DNA of 64,000 bases from Streptomyces cirratus (GTDB lineage Bacteria; Actinomycetota; Actinomycetes; Streptomycetales; Streptomycetaceae): NCBI RefSeq assembly GCF_014650775.1, contig NZ_BMVP01000001.1:868001-932000 (forward strand). Reading direction: 5' to 3'. This document shows positions 8,877-17,830 of the stretch, piece after piece. The stretch's first letter is position 1; the number at the start of each line of letters is the position of its first letter. The notes beneath the pieces are model-generated. The model had not been told where the DNA came from, did no database searches, and saw nothing but the letters and a program-made list of their open reading frames with translations. The position numbers were made by a program, and so were the translations under genes.

Positions 8877-9311
8877 ATGGCGATTGCTCATGCCGACGAG
8901 TACTTCTGGATCGTGCCGCGCGGCCACCGGGCCCCGGGCAGGGCCCGGGCCCTGCTGCGCGAGCGGCTGAGGGTGTGGCGCGTGGACCCGGACACCGCCG
9001 ACGCCGCCGAATTGGTGGTCTCCGAGCTGGTGACGAACGCCCTGAGGCACTCCGGCGCGCCGCAGGGGAGAGGCATCGGAGTCCGGCTCGCCCGGCGGAA
9101 GGGCGGGGTGCGCGTCGAGGTGTCCGACGCCGGAGCCGTCGTCGACCTCGCGCCGCAGGTCACCACGGAGTGCGACGAGCGGGGCCGCGGGCTCGCGATC
9201 GTCGCGGCGCTGGCCGAGCGCTGGGGGTGCCTGCCCAGGCCGCATGGCATCGGGAAGGCAGTCTGGGCGGAGGTCGGACCCTCCTCGCAGGAGGGGTCAG
9301 CCTCATGGTGA
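8877..9311 (+). CDS. ATP-binding protein, anti-sigma-factor-like (RsbW/SpoIIAB type HATPase)
   Basis: A 144-aa single-domain GHKL ATPase. The N-box SELVTNALRHSG (49-60), the G1 box EVSDAG (81-86) and the G2 box GRGLAIV (103-109) are all present. This family includes serine kinases that phosphorylate anti-anti-sigma factors; Streptomyces has dozens of orphan copies. The distance from N-terminus to N-box is normal, and no sensor or sigma gene adjoins it. It is divergent from the GntR gene, whose probable operators overlap its leader; GAGAGGTGG precedes ATG 8877. Partner sigma factor unknown. Confidence 0.82.
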   Translation: MAIAHADEYFWIVPRGHRAPGRARALLRERLRVWRVDPDTADAAELVVSELVTNALRHSGAPQGRGIGVRLARRKGGVRVEVSDAGAVVDLAPQVTTECDERGRGLAIVAALAERWGCLPRPHGIGKAVWAEVGPSSQEGSASW

Positions 9312-9337
9312 GCCCCCGCAGCAGAGAGACCGGGGGT

Positions 9338-11005
9338 TCACAGGTGGGTCGGGGCGAACATCTTCAACGTCGTCGGGAGGACCAGGACCGAGGGGCCCGG
9401 GGAGGTGAGGGCCGTGGTCAGGTCTTCGCGGAGGGTGGCCGCCGAGGTGGTCGCGGCCGGGACACCGAACGAGGCGGCCAGGGCCACGAAGTCCGGGCCG
9501 GTCAGGTCCGTACCCGTCGCGCAGCCGTACTCGCGCAGGATCCCGTAGCCGCCGTCGTCCACGATCAACCAGGTCACGTCCAGCCCGTGCTGCTTCGCGG
9601 TGGCCAGTTCCGCGATCGAGTACATCGCGCCGCCGTCGCCCGAGACGGCCAGCACCGGGGTGCCCGGTTCGGCGACGCACGCGCCGAGGGCCGCCGGGAA
9701 GGCGTAGCCCAGGCCGCCCGCGCCCTGCGCCGAGTGCATGGTGTTGGGGTGCTTCGCGTCGAAGGCGGACCAGGCCCAGTAGGACAGGATCGTCATGTCC
9801 CAGAACGACGGCGAACGCGGCGGCAGGGCCGACCTGATGGAGGCCAGCAACTCCTGCTCCAGCGCCACGTCCTGCTCGGCGAGGCGGGCGCCGATCTCGT
9901 CCAGGACCATCCGGACGCGGGCGGGCGCCGAGGGGTCCTCGCGTTCGGACACCGTCTCCAGCAGGGCCTGGAGCGCCAGCCGGGCGTCCGCGTGGATGCC
10001 GAGGCCCGCGTGGTTGGACTCCAGCTTCCCGAGGTCCGCCTCGATCTGGATGACCCGGCCCTCGGGGAAGAACGTGTGGTAGTTCGAGGACAGCTCGCCG
10101 AGGCCGGAGCCGACGATCAGCAGTACGTCCGCGTCCTCCAGGAAGTCCGTCATGTGGCGGTCCTCCAGCCAGGACTGGAGGGACAGCGGGTGGGTCCAGG
10201 GGAAGGCGCCCTTGCCGCCGAAGGTGGTGACCACGGGCGCGTCCAGGCGTTCCGCGAGCTGCTTGAGCTTGCCTGCGGCGTCCGCACGGATCACACCGCC
10301 GCCCGCGATGATCACCGGGCGGGAGGCGTTCGAGAGCCAGTGGGCGGCGACGGCCGTCAGCTCCGGGCGCGGGACCAGCTCGTGCGGGGTCGCGTCCACG
10401 CCCGTGACCTGCGGGACCAACGTCTCCGCGCGGAGGACGTCCTCCGGGATCTCCACCCAGACCGGGCCGTGCGGGGTGGTGAGCGCCGACTCCCAGGCCT
10501 CCGCGATGACGGACGGGATCTGCGACGGGGTGCGCGCGGTGTGGACCGACTTGACCACGTCCCGGAAGGAGGCGGACTGGTCGCGCAGCTCGTGCAGGTG
10601 GCCCCGACGGCCTCCGCCCAGACCCGGGGACGGGACCTGGGAGGAGATCGCGAGGACCGGTGCCGAGGCCGCCGCGGCTTCGGCCAGCGCCGGCAGGGCC
10701 ATCAGCGCGCCCGGGCCGGTGGACAGCAGCAGCGGGACGGCCTCGCCGGTGAGCCGGCCGTACGCGTCGGCCGCGAACCCGGCGTTGTTCTCCGTACGCA
10801 GCGCCACCAGCCGCAGGTCGGAGCGGCCCACCGCGTCGAAGACGGCCAGGGCGTGCTGCCCGGGCAGGCCGAACACGGTGGTAGCGCCGAGGGAGCGCAG
10901 CGTTTCCACGACCAGGTCCCCGCCCGTCCGCCCGGGCGGCGGCGCGAGCGCGGCCGCCGTCTGGGCTTCGGTGGGACGGAGTACCAGGTCGTGGTCGTGC
11001 GTCAC
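9338..11005 (-). CDS. Thiamine-diphosphate-dependent enzyme (acetolactate synthase-like)
   Basis: A 555-aa ThDP enzyme with the three-domain layout of acetolactate synthase large subunits. The conserved Glu that activates the cofactor is in LRTENNAGFAADAYGR (E72). The Mg/ThDP motif begins SGDGGAMYSIAELATA and ends in DDGGYG where most relatives have NN. FAD-binding residues of true acetolactate synthases cannot be judged by eye. It lies 5 bp downstream of the agmatinase gene on the same strand, so the two are probably one operon; a role in agmatine or guanidino-compound breakdown is inferred only from that. The GTG start at 11005 has an AAGGG about 12 bases upstream. Confidence 0.8.
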   Translation of the reverse strand: MTHDHDLVLRPTEAQTAAALAPPPGRTGGDLVVETLRSLGATTVFGLPGQHALAVFDAVGRSDLRLVALRTENNAGFAADAYGRLTGEAVPLLLSTGPGALMALPALAEAAAASAPVLAISSQVPSPGLGGGRRGHLHELRDQSASFRDVVKSVHTARTPSQIPSVIAEAWESALTTPHGPVWVEIPEDVLRAETLVPQVTGVDATPHELVPRPELTAVAAHWLSNASRPVIIAGGGVIRADAAGKLKQLAERLDAPVVTTFGGKGAFPWTHPLSLQSWLEDRHMTDFLEDADVLLIVGSGLGELSSNYHTFFPEGRVIQIEADLGKLESNHAGLGIHADARLALQALLETVSEREDPSAPARVRMVLDEIGARLAEQDVALEQELLASIRSALPPRSPSFWDMTILSYWAWSAFDAKHPNTMHSAQGAGGLGYAFPAALGACVAEPGTPVLAVSGDGGAMYSIAELATAKQHGLDVTWLIVDDGGYGILREYGCATGTDLTGPDFVALAASFGVPAATTSAATLREDLTTALTSPGPSVLVLPTTLKMFAPTHL

Positions 11006-11010
11006 GTCGG

Positions 11011-11973
11011 TTACTTGCCCTTCGCCTGCGCGATCTGTCGCGACATGATCGTGGTCAGCTCGTACGCGGTGTGCGAGGCCGCGACCGAGGTGATCTCGGC
11101 GTGATCGTACGCCGGGGCGACCTCGACCACGTCGGCGGAGACCAGGTTGCAGGACGACAGGCCCCGGATGATCTCCAGCAGCTCGCGGGAGGTCATGCCG
11201 CCCGCCTCCGGCGTGCCGGTGCCGGGCGCGTGCGCCGGGTCCAGGACGTCGATGTCGATGGAGATGTACAGCGGGCGGTCGCCGATGCGCTGGCGCAGCT
11301 GGTCCGCGACCTCGTCGGCGCCGCGCCGGTAGACGTCCGCCGAGGTGACGATGCCGAAGCCCATCTTGGCGTCGTCGTCCAGGTCCTGCTTGCCGTAGAG
11401 CGGGCCGCGCGTACCGACGTGGCTGAGCGCCTCGGTGTCGAGGATGCCCTCCTCCACGGCGCGGCGGAACGGGGTGCCGTGCGTGTACTCGGCGCCGAAG
11501 TAGGTGTCCCAGGTGTCGAGGTGGGCGTCGAAGTGCAGCAGTGCGACCGGGCCGTGCTTCTTGGCGACCGAGCGGAGCAGCGGCAGCGCGATGGTGTGGT
11601 CTCCGCCCAGGGTCATCAGGCGGGACCCGGCGCCGAGCAGCTCGTCGGCGGCGGCCTCGACCGTCTCGACGGCCTCGTTGATGTTGAAGGGGTTCACGGC
11701 GATGTCACCGGCGTCCGCGACCTGGGCGAGCGCGAACGGGGAGGCGTCCTGGGCCGGGTTGTACGGGCGCAGCAGGCGCGAGGCCTCGCGGATGGCGTTG
11801 CCGCCGAAGCGGGCACCCGGGCGGTAGGAGACACCGGAGTCGAACGGGACGCCGACGACGGCCACGTCGGCCGAGCCGACCTCGTCCAGGCGCGGCAGCC
11901 GGGCGAAGGTCGCCGGGCCCGCGTAGCGCGGGATGCGGGAGGAGTCGACGGGTCCGCGCGGCTGCGTGCTCAT
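11011..11973 (-). CDS. speB: Agmatinase / guanidino-acid ureohydrolase
   Basis: A 320-aa ureohydrolase of the arginase fold, expected to split agmatine (or a related guanidino compound) into an amine and urea at a binuclear Mn centre. Metal ligands are visible: GGDHT (H126), FDAHLD (D149, H151, D153) and SIDIDVLDP (D240, D242), followed by the family motif with GTGTPEAGG. Length fits agmatinases. ATG 11973 has GGAAGG 8 bases upstream. It heads a two-gene unit with the ThDP enzyme and is divergent from the PucR regulator. Guanidinobutyrase or guanidinopropionase activity cannot be excluded from sequence. Confidence 0.85.
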   Translation of the reverse strand: MSTQPRGPVDSSRIPRYAGPATFARLPRLDEVGSADVAVVGVPFDSGVSYRPGARFGGNAIREASRLLRPYNPAQDASPFALAQVADAGDIAVNPFNINEAVETVEAAADELLGAGSRLMTLGGDHTIALPLLRSVAKKHGPVALLHFDAHLDTWDTYFGAEYTHGTPFRRAVEEGILDTEALSHVGTRGPLYGKQDLDDDAKMGFGIVTSADVYRRGADEVADQLRQRIGDRPLYISIDIDVLDPAHAPGTGTPEAGGMTSRELLEIIRGLSSCNLVSADVVEVAPAYDHAEITSVAASHTAYELTTIMSRQIAQAKGK

Positions 11974-12083
11974 GGGGGTGCCTTCCGGAGGGGGTGTGCG
12001 GTCCTTCGAGCGTAAGGGGACACCCCGGGGTCGCGAAGTGTACGTTTCATCCATCAGGCGTTCCCCCTATGTACGGAGTAGCC

Positions 12084-13703
12084 ATGCCGGAACAGCCGCC
12101 GACTCCGGGTGTCGCGCTCTCCGCCCTGCTCGCCGACCGGGAGCTGGGACTGCGCGGGCTGCACGTGGCCGGGGCGGCCGCCGGGCACGCCGACGTCCAC
12201 GCCGTGCACGCCTCGGAGATGGCCGACCCGTCGCCGTACCTGCTGGGCGGGGAACTGCTGCTCACCGCCGGAGCGCAGCTGGGGCCGGACGCCGACGGGT
12301 ACGTGGCCCGGCTCGTCGCGGCGGGCGCGGCGGCGCTCGGCTTCGGGGTGGCGCCGGTGTACGAGGAGGTGCCGCCGGCTCTGGTGGCGGCGTGTGCGCG
12401 GCACGGGCTGCCGCTGCTGGAGGTCCCGCCGGGGACCCCGTTCACCGCGGTCGCCCGTACCGTGTGGCGACTGATGGCGGAAGCCCGCACGCGTGAGTTG
12501 CGCCGGGTCACCGAGGCGCAGCAGGCCCTCGCCGCGGCCGCCGCCCGGCCGGAGCCGGTCCCGGCGGTGCTGCGCCGGCTCGCGGCGAGCCTGGGCGGCC
12601 GGGTCGTCCTGCTGCGCGGCGGCCCGGGCGGCGGCGCCGGGGCCGGGGAAGCGGGCCGCGAGGTGCCGCCCGGGGCGGCGGCCGCGCTGGAGGCGCTGCT
12701 CGCGCGGGTCGCCGCCCCGGGTGGCCCGGCGACGGCGACGGACTCCGCGGCGGGGTGGCAGCTGTCCGCGTACGCCCTGGGCGGCACCCGGACCCCGAGC
12801 GGCACCCCGGGCCCGAGCACCCCCGGCCCCGGCGGCCCCGCGCCCAGCGGCACCCTCCGCCCGGCCGGCACCCCCGGCCCCGGCGCCCCCGGCGGCCCCG
12901 GCGCCCCCGCTCCGAGCGGCACCCCGGACCCGAACCCCGCCCCGAGGGCCGATCCGGGCCCCGCCCCCCGCCCGGGGCCCGCTCCCGCCCCCGTCCTCGG
13001 CGTCGCCGTCCCGGAGCGCACCCCCGGGGACCACGCCATCACCGCCATCGCGGCCGTCCTGCTGGGCCTGCTCACCACGCACCGCCCGGCCGCCGCCGAG
13101 GCCGCCGCGCTGACCCGGCTGCTGCTGGACGGGGACCCGGCCCAAGCCCTGGCCGCCGGGCCCTGGCAGGTGGTCCACGCCCGCGGCGCGGGGGACCCGC
13201 AGGCCCTCGCGGGCGCGCTGGGCACCGTGCTCCTGGACGCGCACGGCCCGGCGCTGCGCCTCCTCACCGACCGGGACCCCGCCCCGCAGCCGGGGTGGCG
13301 CCTCGGGGTCAGCGCGCCCGCCGGGCCCGCGGCACTGCCGGCGGCCGACACCCAGGCCCGCCGCGCCCTGGAACGCGCCGAGGCGGCCCGGACCCCGCTG
13401 GTCCGGCACTCCGACGCCGGCCTGCCCGGCCTCCTGGACCCGGCGGAGGCCCGCGCTCACGCCGAGGCCCTGCTCGCGCCGCTCACCCCGGCCCAGGCGG
13501 CCACCCTGCGCGGCTGGCTGGCCCACCACGGCAGCTGGGACCGCAGCGCCGCCGCCCTCGGCGTCCACCGCAACACGGTCCGCCAGCGCATCGCCCGCTG
13601 CGCCGCCCTCCTCGGCCGTGACCTCGATGACCCGGACACGCGCATGGAACTGTGGTTCGCGCTACGTACCCTGGACAGCGGGGACAACTCGCCGGTAACT
13701 TAA
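12084..13703 (+). CDS. PucR-family transcriptional regulator with a Pro/Gly-rich insert
   Basis: A 539-aa regulator. Residues 1-125 resemble the PucR purine-catabolism N-terminal domain (ALLADRELGLRGLHVAG, PYLLGGELLLTAG). The C-terminus carries the PucR helix-turn-helix (WLAHHGSWDRSAAALGVHRN, then TVRQRIARCAALLGRDL). Between them, residues about 233-307 are a low-complexity linker of Gly, Pro, Ser, Thr and Ala with repeated PSGTP and PGPG units, longer than usual for the family. ATG 12084 has GGAG five bases upstream; an ATG at 12069 is possible. Divergence from agmatinase suggests it controls that unit; this is inference. Confidence 0.82.
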   Translation: MPEQPPTPGVALSALLADRELGLRGLHVAGAAAGHADVHAVHASEMADPSPYLLGGELLLTAGAQLGPDADGYVARLVAAGAAALGFGVAPVYEEVPPALVAACARHGLPLLEVPPGTPFTAVARTVWRLMAEARTRELRRVTEAQQALAAAAARPEPVPAVLRRLAASLGGRVVLLRGGPGGGAGAGEAGREVPPGAAAALEALLARVAAPGGPATATDSAAGWQLSAYALGGTRTPSGTPGPSTPGPGGPAPSGTLRPAGTPGPGAPGGPGAPAPSGTPDPNPAPRADPGPAPRPGPAPAPVLGVAVPERTPGDHAITAIAAVLLGLLTTHRPAAAEAAALTRLLLDGDPAQALAAGPWQVVHARGAGDPQALAGALGTVLLDAHGPALRLLTDRDPAPQPGWRLGVSAPAGPAALPAADTQARRALERAEAARTPLVRHSDAGLPGLLDPAEARAHAEALLAPLTPAQAATLRGWLAHHGSWDRSAAALGVHRNTVRQRIARCAALLGRDLDDPDTRMELWFALRTLDSGDNSPVT

Positions 13704-13806
13704 TCTGAGCAAGCGCTTAGACGTAAGCCATCAATCGAGCAACCACGACGGCGCGCAACCACCTCCGCGAGAGCGGCGGCGGGTTAGCCGCAGAGGGAGG
13801 CCGGCC

Positions 13807-14964
13807 GTGCGCCGTACCGTTTTCAACGAGGACCACGAGGCGTTCCGCGAGACCATCCGCGCCTTCATCGAGGCCGAGGTCGTCCCCGTCTACGACGAGT
13901 GGTTCGCCGCCGGCCAGGCGCCCCGCGAGTTCTACTACAAGCTCGGTGATCTCGGCGTCTTCGGCATCAACGTGCCCGAGGAGTTCGGCGGCGCGGGCCT
14001 GGACACCCACAAGTTCGAGGCCGTCCTGTACGAGGAGACCTCGCGCGCGGGCGTCAACTTCGGCGGCTCCGGCGTGCACGTGCTGCTCGCCCTGCCCTAC
14101 ATCAAGATGCTGGCCGGCGACGAGCAGAAGAAGCGCTACCTGCCGAAGTTCGTCACCGGCGAGGAGATGTGGGCCCTCGCGATGACCGAGCCCGGCACCG
14201 GCTCCGACGTCGCGGGCATGAAGACCACCGCCAAGCTCTCCGAGGACGGCACCCACTACGTCCTGAACGGCGCCAAGACCTTCATCACCGGTGGCGTGCA
14301 CGCCGACCGCGTGATCGTCTGCGCCCGCACCTCCGCCCCGCGCGAGGACGACCGCCGCTTCGGCATCTCCCTCTTCGCCGTGGACACCAAGTCCGAGGGC
14401 TACTCCGTCGGCCGCAAGCTGGACAAGCTGGGCCTGCGCACCTCCGACACCGCCGAGCTCGCGTTCGTCGACGTCAAGGTGCCGGTCGAGGACCTGCTCG
14501 GCGAGGAGAACAAGGGCTTCTACTACCTCGGCGCCAACCTGCCCTCCGAGCGTTGGGGCATCGCCTTCGGCGCCTACGCGCAGGCCAAGGCCGCCATACG
14601 CTTCGCCCAGCAGTACGTGACGGAGCGCACCGTCTTCGGCAAGCCGGTCGCGCACTTCCAGAACACCAAGTTCGAACTGGCCGCCTGCCAGGCCGAGGTC
14701 GACGCGGCCGAGGCCGTCGCCGACCGCGCGCTGGAGGCCCTGGACGCCGGCGAGCTGACGGCCGCCGAGGCCGCCTCCGCGAAGCTGTTCTGCACCGAGG
14801 TCGCGCACCGCGTCATCGACAAGTGCCTCCAGCTGCACGGCGGGTACGGCTACATGAACGAGTACCCGATCGCCCGTCTGTACGCCGACAACCGCGTGAA
14901 CCGCATCTACGGCGGCACCAGCGAGGTCATGAAGTCCATCATCGCCAAGTCCATGGGCCTGTAG
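13807..14964 (+). CDS. Acyl-CoA dehydrogenase
   Basis: A 385-aa FAD-dependent acyl-CoA dehydrogenase of normal length, which oxidises acyl-CoA to trans-2-enoyl-CoA. It has the FAD/substrate signatures MTEPGTGSDVAGMKT and the C-terminal QLHGGYGYMNEYPIARLY. At the position of the catalytic Glu of medium-chain enzymes it reads RIYGGTSEV, so that residue is Gly, as in isovaleryl- and long-chain enzymes whose base lies in another helix. GTG 13807 follows GGGAGG. Thioesterase II follows after 17 bp, probably in one operon; the pair suggests fatty or branched acyl-CoA turnover. Confidence 0.88.
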   Translation: MRRTVFNEDHEAFRETIRAFIEAEVVPVYDEWFAAGQAPREFYYKLGDLGVFGINVPEEFGGAGLDTHKFEAVLYEETSRAGVNFGGSGVHVLLALPYIKMLAGDEQKKRYLPKFVTGEEMWALAMTEPGTGSDVAGMKTTAKLSEDGTHYVLNGAKTFITGGVHADRVIVCARTSAPREDDRRFGISLFAVDTKSEGYSVGRKLDKLGLRTSDTAELAFVDVKVPVEDLLGEENKGFYYLGANLPSERWGIAFGAYAQAKAAIRFAQQYVTERTVFGKPVAHFQNTKFELAACQAEVDAAEAVADRALEALDAGELTAAEAASAKLFCTEVAHRVIDKCLQLHGGYGYMNEYPIARLYADNRVNRIYGGTSEVMKSIIAKSMGL

Positions 14965-14981
14965 GGACTCAGTCCCAGTCC

Positions 14982-15860
14982 ATGAACGAGGCACTGACGA
15001 CACTCCTCGATCTGCTCGACCTGGAGCAGATCGAGGAGGACATCTTCCGCGGTACCAGCCGTACGTCGCTGGTACCGCGGGTCTTCGGCGGTCAGGTCGC
15101 GGCCCAGGCGCTGGTCGCGGCCGGCCGTACCGTGCCCGCGGACCGCACCGCGCACTCGCTGCACTCCTACTTCCTGCGCGCCGGTGACCCCGGCGCGCCC
15201 ATCGTGTACTCGGTCGACCGGATCCGCGACGGGCGCTCCTTCACCACCCGCCGGGTCGTCGCCGTCCAGCACGGGCAGCCGATCTTCCACCTCTCCGCGT
15301 CCTTCCAGACGTACGAGGACGGGCTCGACCACCAGGCCGTGATGCCGGACGCGCCCGACCCGGAGACCCTGCCGACGGCCGCCGAGTCGCTCCCCCTCTA
15401 CCGGGAGGTCTTCCGCGACCCGGGCACGGTGGAGCGGCTGATCGACGCCCGCGGCGCGGTGGACCTGCGGTACGCGACGACTCCCCCGTGGGGCTCGGTC
15501 GGGCAGCCGCGGGAGCCGCGCTCGCAGGTGTGGTTCCGTACGGCCGACAAGCTCGACTCCGACGACCCGCTGCTGCACACCTGCCTGGCCACGTACGTCT
15601 CCGACATGACGCTCCTCGACGCGGTGCTGCTCGCGCACGGCCGGGGCGGCTGGGCCGTCGGCGACGTCGTGGGCGCCTCCCTGGACCACGCGATGTGGTT
15701 CCACCGGCCCTTCCGCGCCGACGAGTGGCTGCTGTACGACCAGGAGTCGCCCTCGGCGGCGGCGGGGCGGGGCCTGGGCCAGGCCCGGATCTGGACCCAG
15801 GACGGCCGGCTGGCCGTGACGGTCATCCAGGAGGGTGTCGTACGCGTCCCGCGGCGGTAG
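14982..15860 (+). CDS. tesB: Acyl-CoA thioesterase II (TesB family)
   Basis: A 292-aa protein with the double hot-dog layout of TesB, which hydrolyses medium/long-chain acyl-CoA to free acid and CoA. Recognisable blocks are FGGQVAAQALVAAGRTV, HSLHSYFLRAGDP, SFTTRRVVAVQHG, then SDMTLLDA, SLDHAMWFHRPFRADEWLLYDQESPSA and the closing QEGVVRVP. Length is close to the E. coli enzyme (286 aa). It starts 17 bp after the acyl-CoA dehydrogenase stop and is probably co-transcribed with it. The metal transporter frame starts 19 bp after its stop. Confidence 0.9.
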   Translation: MNEALTTLLDLLDLEQIEEDIFRGTSRTSLVPRVFGGQVAAQALVAAGRTVPADRTAHSLHSYFLRAGDPGAPIVYSVDRIRDGRSFTTRRVVAVQHGQPIFHLSASFQTYEDGLDHQAVMPDAPDPETLPTAAESLPLYREVFRDPGTVERLIDARGAVDLRYATTPPWGSVGQPREPRSQVWFRTADKLDSDDPLLHTCLATYVSDMTLLDAVLLAHGRGGWAVGDVVGASLDHAMWFHRPFRADEWLLYDQESPSAAAGRGLGQARIWTQDGRLAVTVIQEGVVRVPRR

Positions 15861-15879
15861 TCGCGTCTACCGTCGCCGC

Positions 15880-16869
15880 ATGGCCTCACCACCACCCGGA
15901 GCGTCGGGCGCACCGCGAGCAGCGACCGAAGCGGCGGAGTCCGAGAGCGTCGGGACGGTCGTCGTCGCGGTCGTCACCAACCTGGGGATCGCCGCCGCCA
16001 AGGTGGTCGGCGGGATCATCAGCGGATCCAGCGCGATGCTGTCGGAGGCCGCGCACTCGGTGGCCGACACCGTCACCGAGGTACTTCTGCTGACGGCGCT
16101 GAAACGCAGCGCACGGCCGGCCGACGAGGCGCACCCGCTGGGGTACGGGCCGGAGCGTTACATCTGGGCGCTGCTCGCCTCGATCGCGACCTTCGTCGGC
16201 GGCGCGGTCTTCGCGGTGTACGACGGCATCCACACGCTGCTGCACGGCGAGGACCCGGGCGATCCGACGGTGTCGTACGTCATCCTCGCGGTCGCCTTCC
16301 TGCTGGAGGGGTACTCGCTGCTCGTGGCCTGGCGGCAGGTGCGCGGCGAGGCGGCGCGGATGCGGGCGCCTCTTCGGCGGTACGTCAAGCACACCCCGGA
16401 CACGGCGGTGAAGGCCGTCCTGCTGGAGAACGCGGCCGCGCTCATCGGTCTGGTCCTGGCGGCCGGCGGGCTGCTGGGGGCGCAGCTGACGGGTTCGGGG
16501 ACGTACGACGGCGTGGCGTCGTTGCTGATCGGGCTGCTGCTCGTGTGGGTGGCGTGGGAGCTGGGCCGCTCGAACGCGCAGTACCTCATCGGGCGGCCCC
16601 TGCCGGCGACGACCCGCGCGGAGGTGCGCGAGGAACTGCTCTCGGTGCCGCACATCGAGGCCGTGCTGGAGCTGACCACGCTGGTGCAGGGGCCGCACGA
16701 GGTGCTCATCGCGGCGAAGATCGACTTCCATGACCTGGCTTCGGCCCGGCAGGTGGAGGCGGCGTGCGAGGACGCGGAGTCGCAGCTGCGCGAGCGCTGG
16801 CCGTCGATCCGCCGCGTGTACCTGGACCCGACGCCGCCCCCGGCCGGACCGTCCGCCCGGCCGTCGTAG
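15880..16869 (+). CDS. Cation diffusion facilitator (CDF) family metal transporter
   Basis: A 329-aa membrane protein expected to export divalent metals (Zn, Fe, Co or similar) by proton antiport. It has about six hydrophobic segments; the second contains SEAAHSVADTVTE with the HxxxD metal-site pair. The matching site in segment 5 reads LLENAAALIGL, without an obvious second HxxxD, so metal preference is uncertain. After residue 245 the cytoplasmic domain (TRAEVREELLSVPHIEAVLEL) is typical. ATG 15880 follows the thioesterase stop by 19 bp; the codirectional spacing suggests read-through but there is no functional link. Confidence 0.85.
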   Translation: MASPPPGASGAPRAATEAAESESVGTVVVAVVTNLGIAAAKVVGGIISGSSAMLSEAAHSVADTVTEVLLLTALKRSARPADEAHPLGYGPERYIWALLASIATFVGGAVFAVYDGIHTLLHGEDPGDPTVSYVILAVAFLLEGYSLLVAWRQVRGEAARMRAPLRRYVKHTPDTAVKAVLLENAAALIGLVLAAGGLLGAQLTGSGTYDGVASLLIGLLLVWVAWELGRSNAQYLIGRPLPATTRAEVREELLSVPHIEAVLELTTLVQGPHEVLIAAKIDFHDLASARQVEAACEDAESQLRERWPSIRRVYLDPTPPPAGPSARPS

Positions 16870-16916
16870 GTGGATCCGTGGGCGGGTCCGCCAGCCGGTC
16901 CATACACTCGGGCACC

Positions 16917-17261
16917 ATGCGCGGACACTTGCGGCAGGTCGTCGTGGACTGTCACGAGCCGAGGGAACTGGTCCGCTTCTGGGCCCGCCTCCTCGGCGGG
17001 GAACCGGTCGACCGTGGCCGCGGCTGGTCGCACGTCGAGCTGTCCGGCTCCGTGCGGCTCGCCTTCCAGCCTGTTCCCGAGACCAAGGCCGTCAAGAACC
17101 GCCTGCACCTCGACGTGGCGGTCGACGACGTCGAGGCCGCCGCCCGGGAGGCGGTGGGGCTGGGCGCACGCCGCCTGGGCGCAGTGGTGACCGACGACCA
17201 GGGCTGCTTCCAGGCCATGCTCGACCCGGAGGGCAACGAATTCTGCTTCGTCAGCCCTTGA
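16917..17261 (+). CDS. VOC-superfamily (glyoxalase-like) protein
   Basis: A 114-aa single-module vicinal-oxygen-chelate protein. It begins with RQVVVDCHEPRELVRFWARLLGG, contains NRLHLDVAVDDVEAAAREAVGLGA, and ends QAMLDPEGNEFCFVSP, where the penultimate Glu is the usual metal ligand. Function could be a dioxygenase, lyase or resistance protein; many small Streptomyces members have none assigned. Its last 11 bp overlap the 3' end of the convergent MarR gene. Confidence 0.75.
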   Translation: MRGHLRQVVVDCHEPRELVRFWARLLGGEPVDRGRGWSHVELSGSVRLAFQPVPETKAVKNRLHLDVAVDDVEAAAREAVGLGARRLGAVVTDDQGCFQAMLDPEGNEFCFVSP

Positions 17262-17730
17262 GCCGGTCGCGGGCTGCCGGACGGGACTTGAGCTTGGCCC
17301 AGATCCCTGCCAGGGCGGCGATGTCCGCATCGTCCAGCAGGTCGTCGAAGACCTCGGCGAGGACCTCGCGGCGGGTTGCGTCGGCCTCCTCGAAGGCACG
17401 GTGGCCCGCTTCGGTGAGCGCGATCCGGACCGAACGGGCGTCGGTCGGGGACGGTATCCGCTCGACCAGGCCGCGGGTTTGGAGGGAGTCCACCACCCGG
17501 GAGACCTGGCTGCGGCTGAGCAGGGTCACGGCGCCCAGCTCGGAGGCGGCGACCGGTTCCTTCTGCGCGCGCAGCCACAGCATCACCTCGAACCACGACA
17601 GCGGCAGGTCGTGGCGGCGCGCGAGCGCCTGGTCCACGCGGGCGCTGAGCGTGGAGCCCGCCCATACGAGGCCGTAGAAGGCGTGGTCGCGGGGGGTGAA
17701 GTCACCCGGGGTGAGGTTGTTCTGCGCCAT
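17251..17730 (-). CDS. MarR-family transcriptional regulator
   Basis: A 159-aa winged-helix regulator. The DNA-binding core is ELGAVTLLSRSQVSRVVDSL, then QTRGLVERIPSPTDARSVRIALTEAG with the conserved DxR of the wing. It is divergent from the SDR gene, and the 100-bp gap carries near-identical repeats around the predicted SDR promoter. By analogy with other MarR/target pairs I infer it represses the SDR gene and itself until a phenolic or oxidant ligand is present. Confidence 0.85.
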   Translation of the reverse strand: MAQNNLTPGDFTPRDHAFYGLVWAGSTLSARVDQALARRHDLPLSWFEVMLWLRAQKEPVAASELGAVTLLSRSQVSRVVDSLQTRGLVERIPSPTDARSVRIALTEAGHRAFEEADATRREVLAEVFDDLLDDADIAALAGIWAKLKSRPAARDRLKG

Positions 17731-17754
17731 GGGGCAAGCCTACCGGGAGGAAGG

Positions 17755-17800
17755 TTGCGTGCACACGCACACAAAGCTAATGTGTGTGTGCACACGCACT
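17755..17800 (+). promoter_or_regulatory. SDR promoter embedded in MarR-type operator repeats
   Basis: TTGCGT (17755-17760) and TAATGT (17778-17783) are spaced by 17 bp and form a reasonable -35/-10 pair for the rightward SDR gene. GTGCACACGCAC is repeated directly at 17759-17770 and 17788-17799, and TGCGTG-CA-CACGCA (17756-17769) is an inverted repeat. The repeats cover the -35 and the start region, the layout expected of a repressor operator. Confidence 0.65.
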
Positions 17801-17830
17801 TACGATCCCGCGCTCAATCAGGAGTTCCTC

